From positions 1 through 16,939 of the forward strand of contig JAHZDG010000044.1 in the NCBI GenBank assembly GCA_019422485.1: a DNA stretch of 16,939 nt, read 5' to 3'. Both the position numbers and the translations under genes were made by a program. Shown here in pieces: positions 16,225 to 16,939 of the stretch (position 1 is its first letter; every line of letters starts with the position of its first letter). The notes beneath the pieces are model-generated. The model had not been told where the DNA came from and made no database searches. It saw only the letters and a program-made list of their open reading frames with translations. This DNA is from Alistipes sp. GTDB lineage: Bacteria > Bacteroidota > Bacteroidia > Bacteroidales > Rikenellaceae.

Positions 16225-16232
16225 TAACTTTG
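16225..16232 (+). promoter_or_regulatory. Likely -7 box of the IclR-family gene promoter
   Basis: TAACTTTG matches the Bacteroides -7 consensus TAnnTTTG and lies 33 bases before the ATG at 16266, giving a predicted leader of about 25 bases. No clear TTTG -33 box is found 19-21 bases upstream (the sequence there is TTAA, 16201-16204), so the promoter may be weak or need an activator. The flanking DNA is strongly AT-rich. Confidence 0.5.
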
Positions 16233-16265
16233 TGTGTTAAAAATAAGCCAATTAAGTACCGATAT

Positions 16266-16939
16266 ATGATACAGGTCATAGGAAGAGTCGAAGAAATACT
16301 TGTTTATCTTTCAAAGAACAGAAAACGAGAGGTCCCTTTGTCGGAGATAGCTGATACGCTGAATATGAACAGAGCTACCTGTGCAAATATTCTCAAGGCT
16401 CTCAAAGAGATCGGCTTCATCGAACAAATAAGCTATCGCAAAGGTTATGTTCTGGGTGAGAAACTTTTTGCTATTGTAGGAGTAAACAATGATCCCGACC
16501 GGATCGTGACGCTGCTAAAACCTCTTATCGACTCATTATGCAAAGAGGTCAACGAAAATGTCATGTTGTCGGTTATAAAGAACGACAAGCGTATAAATCT
16601 TTACAGTGTAACGGCCAATCATCCGATAGAGGCGAAAATAATCTACGAGATGAAGGCATGGCAGGCTACAACGGCAAAGGTCATAATCGCCCAATACAGT
16701 TCTGAAAAACTCAACAATTTTCTTAAACTGGCAGGTATGCCGGGGAAAGATTGGCCCGAGGTCAAGACAAAAGAAGATTTGCTGAATTGCCTCTCGGAAA
16801 TCAGGGCTAAAAACTGTTTTACGGTGATCAATCAGCACTTCGCCTGCATTGCGGCTCCCGTCTTCAAGAACGGGGAGGTGATAGCTTCGATCGGATGTTA
16901 TCTTCCCGATATGCGTCTTACAAAGAGCTTCCATAAAAA
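16266..16939 (+). CDS. IclR-family transcriptional regulator (3' end cut by window)
   Basis: The reading frame is open from the ATG at 16266 to the right edge (224 codons seen; family members are usually about 250 residues, so only the tail is missing). Residues 1-65 form the IclR winged helix-turn-helix: VIGRVEEILVYLSKN starts helix 1, VPLSEIADTLNMNRATCANILKAL (23-46) holds the turn and recognition helix, and GYVLGEKLF (60-68) is the wing and linker start. The effector-binding domain follows, with WQATTAKVIIA (132-142) and FACIAAPVFKNGEVIASIGCYLP (192-214), both standard landmarks of the family. IclR proteins bind small metabolites, often sugar acids or aromatic acids. It is the probable regulator of the adjacent operon, though nothing in the sequence proves the target. 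Confidence 0.88.
   Translation, partial: MIQVIGRVEEILVYLSKNRKREVPLSEIADTLNMNRATCANILKALKEIGFIEQISYRKGYVLGEKLFAIVGVNNDPDRIVTLLKPLIDSLCKEVNENVMLSVIKNDKRINLYSVTANHPIEAKIIYEMKAWQATTAKVIIAQYSSEKLNNFLKLAGMPGKDWPEVKTKEDLLNCLSEIRAKNCFTVINQHFACIAAPVFKNGEVIASIGCYLPDMRLTKSFHK

Overview
The window looks like a polysaccharide utilisation locus (PUL) from a member of the Bacteroidota, most likely order Bacteroidales. The evidence is two SusC/RagA-type TonB-dependent receptors followed by a SusD/RagB lipoprotein, a promoter with the Bacteroides-type boxes (TTTG, 19 bp, TAnnTTTG), no Shine-Dalgarno motifs before the start codons, and very AT-rich non-coding DNA around moderately GC-rich genes. Genus cannot be fixed by eye.

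Layout. Positions 1-165 hold an AT-rich leader with a strong promoter at 105-135. Nine genes then follow on the + strand with gaps of at most about 35 bases, and they appear to form one operon (166-16078). In order they are: a secreted clan GH-A glycoside hydrolase (166-2502); a short SusC-like receptor without the usual N-terminal extension (2505-4955); a full-length SusC (4962-8150); a SusD lipoprotein (8153-10018); a DapA/NanA-superfamily lyase with a signal peptide (10029-11099); a cytosolic short-chain dehydrogenase (11099-11845); a second, GH39-like clan GH-A hydrolase (11858-13354); an MFS sugar-acid-type transporter (13360-14604); and a lipoprotein with a fimbrillin-like first half (14639-16078). 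A clear intrinsic terminator (16101-16148) closes the operon. An IclR-family regulator (from 16266) has its own likely promoter and runs off the right edge.

How the genes may work together (inference). The lipoprotein and SusD would capture a glycan at the cell surface, and SusC would import it across the outer membrane. The two hydrolases would trim it. The exported DapA-like protein would act on a 2-oxo acid or related released sugar outside the cytoplasm. The MFS carrier would take the product across the inner membrane, where the dehydrogenase oxidises or reduces it. The IclR protein is the obvious candidate regulator, since no hybrid two-component sensor or ECF sigma/anti-sigma pair is present. 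The substrate cannot be named from sequence alone.

The least ordinary parts are the tandem SusC pair sharing one SusD, the upstream SusC with a classical TonB-box-like N-terminus instead of the usual SusC N-terminal domain, and the secreted DapA-family enzyme whose active-site TT pair is replaced. No tRNA, rRNA, CRISPR array, insertion sequence or integrase was seen.
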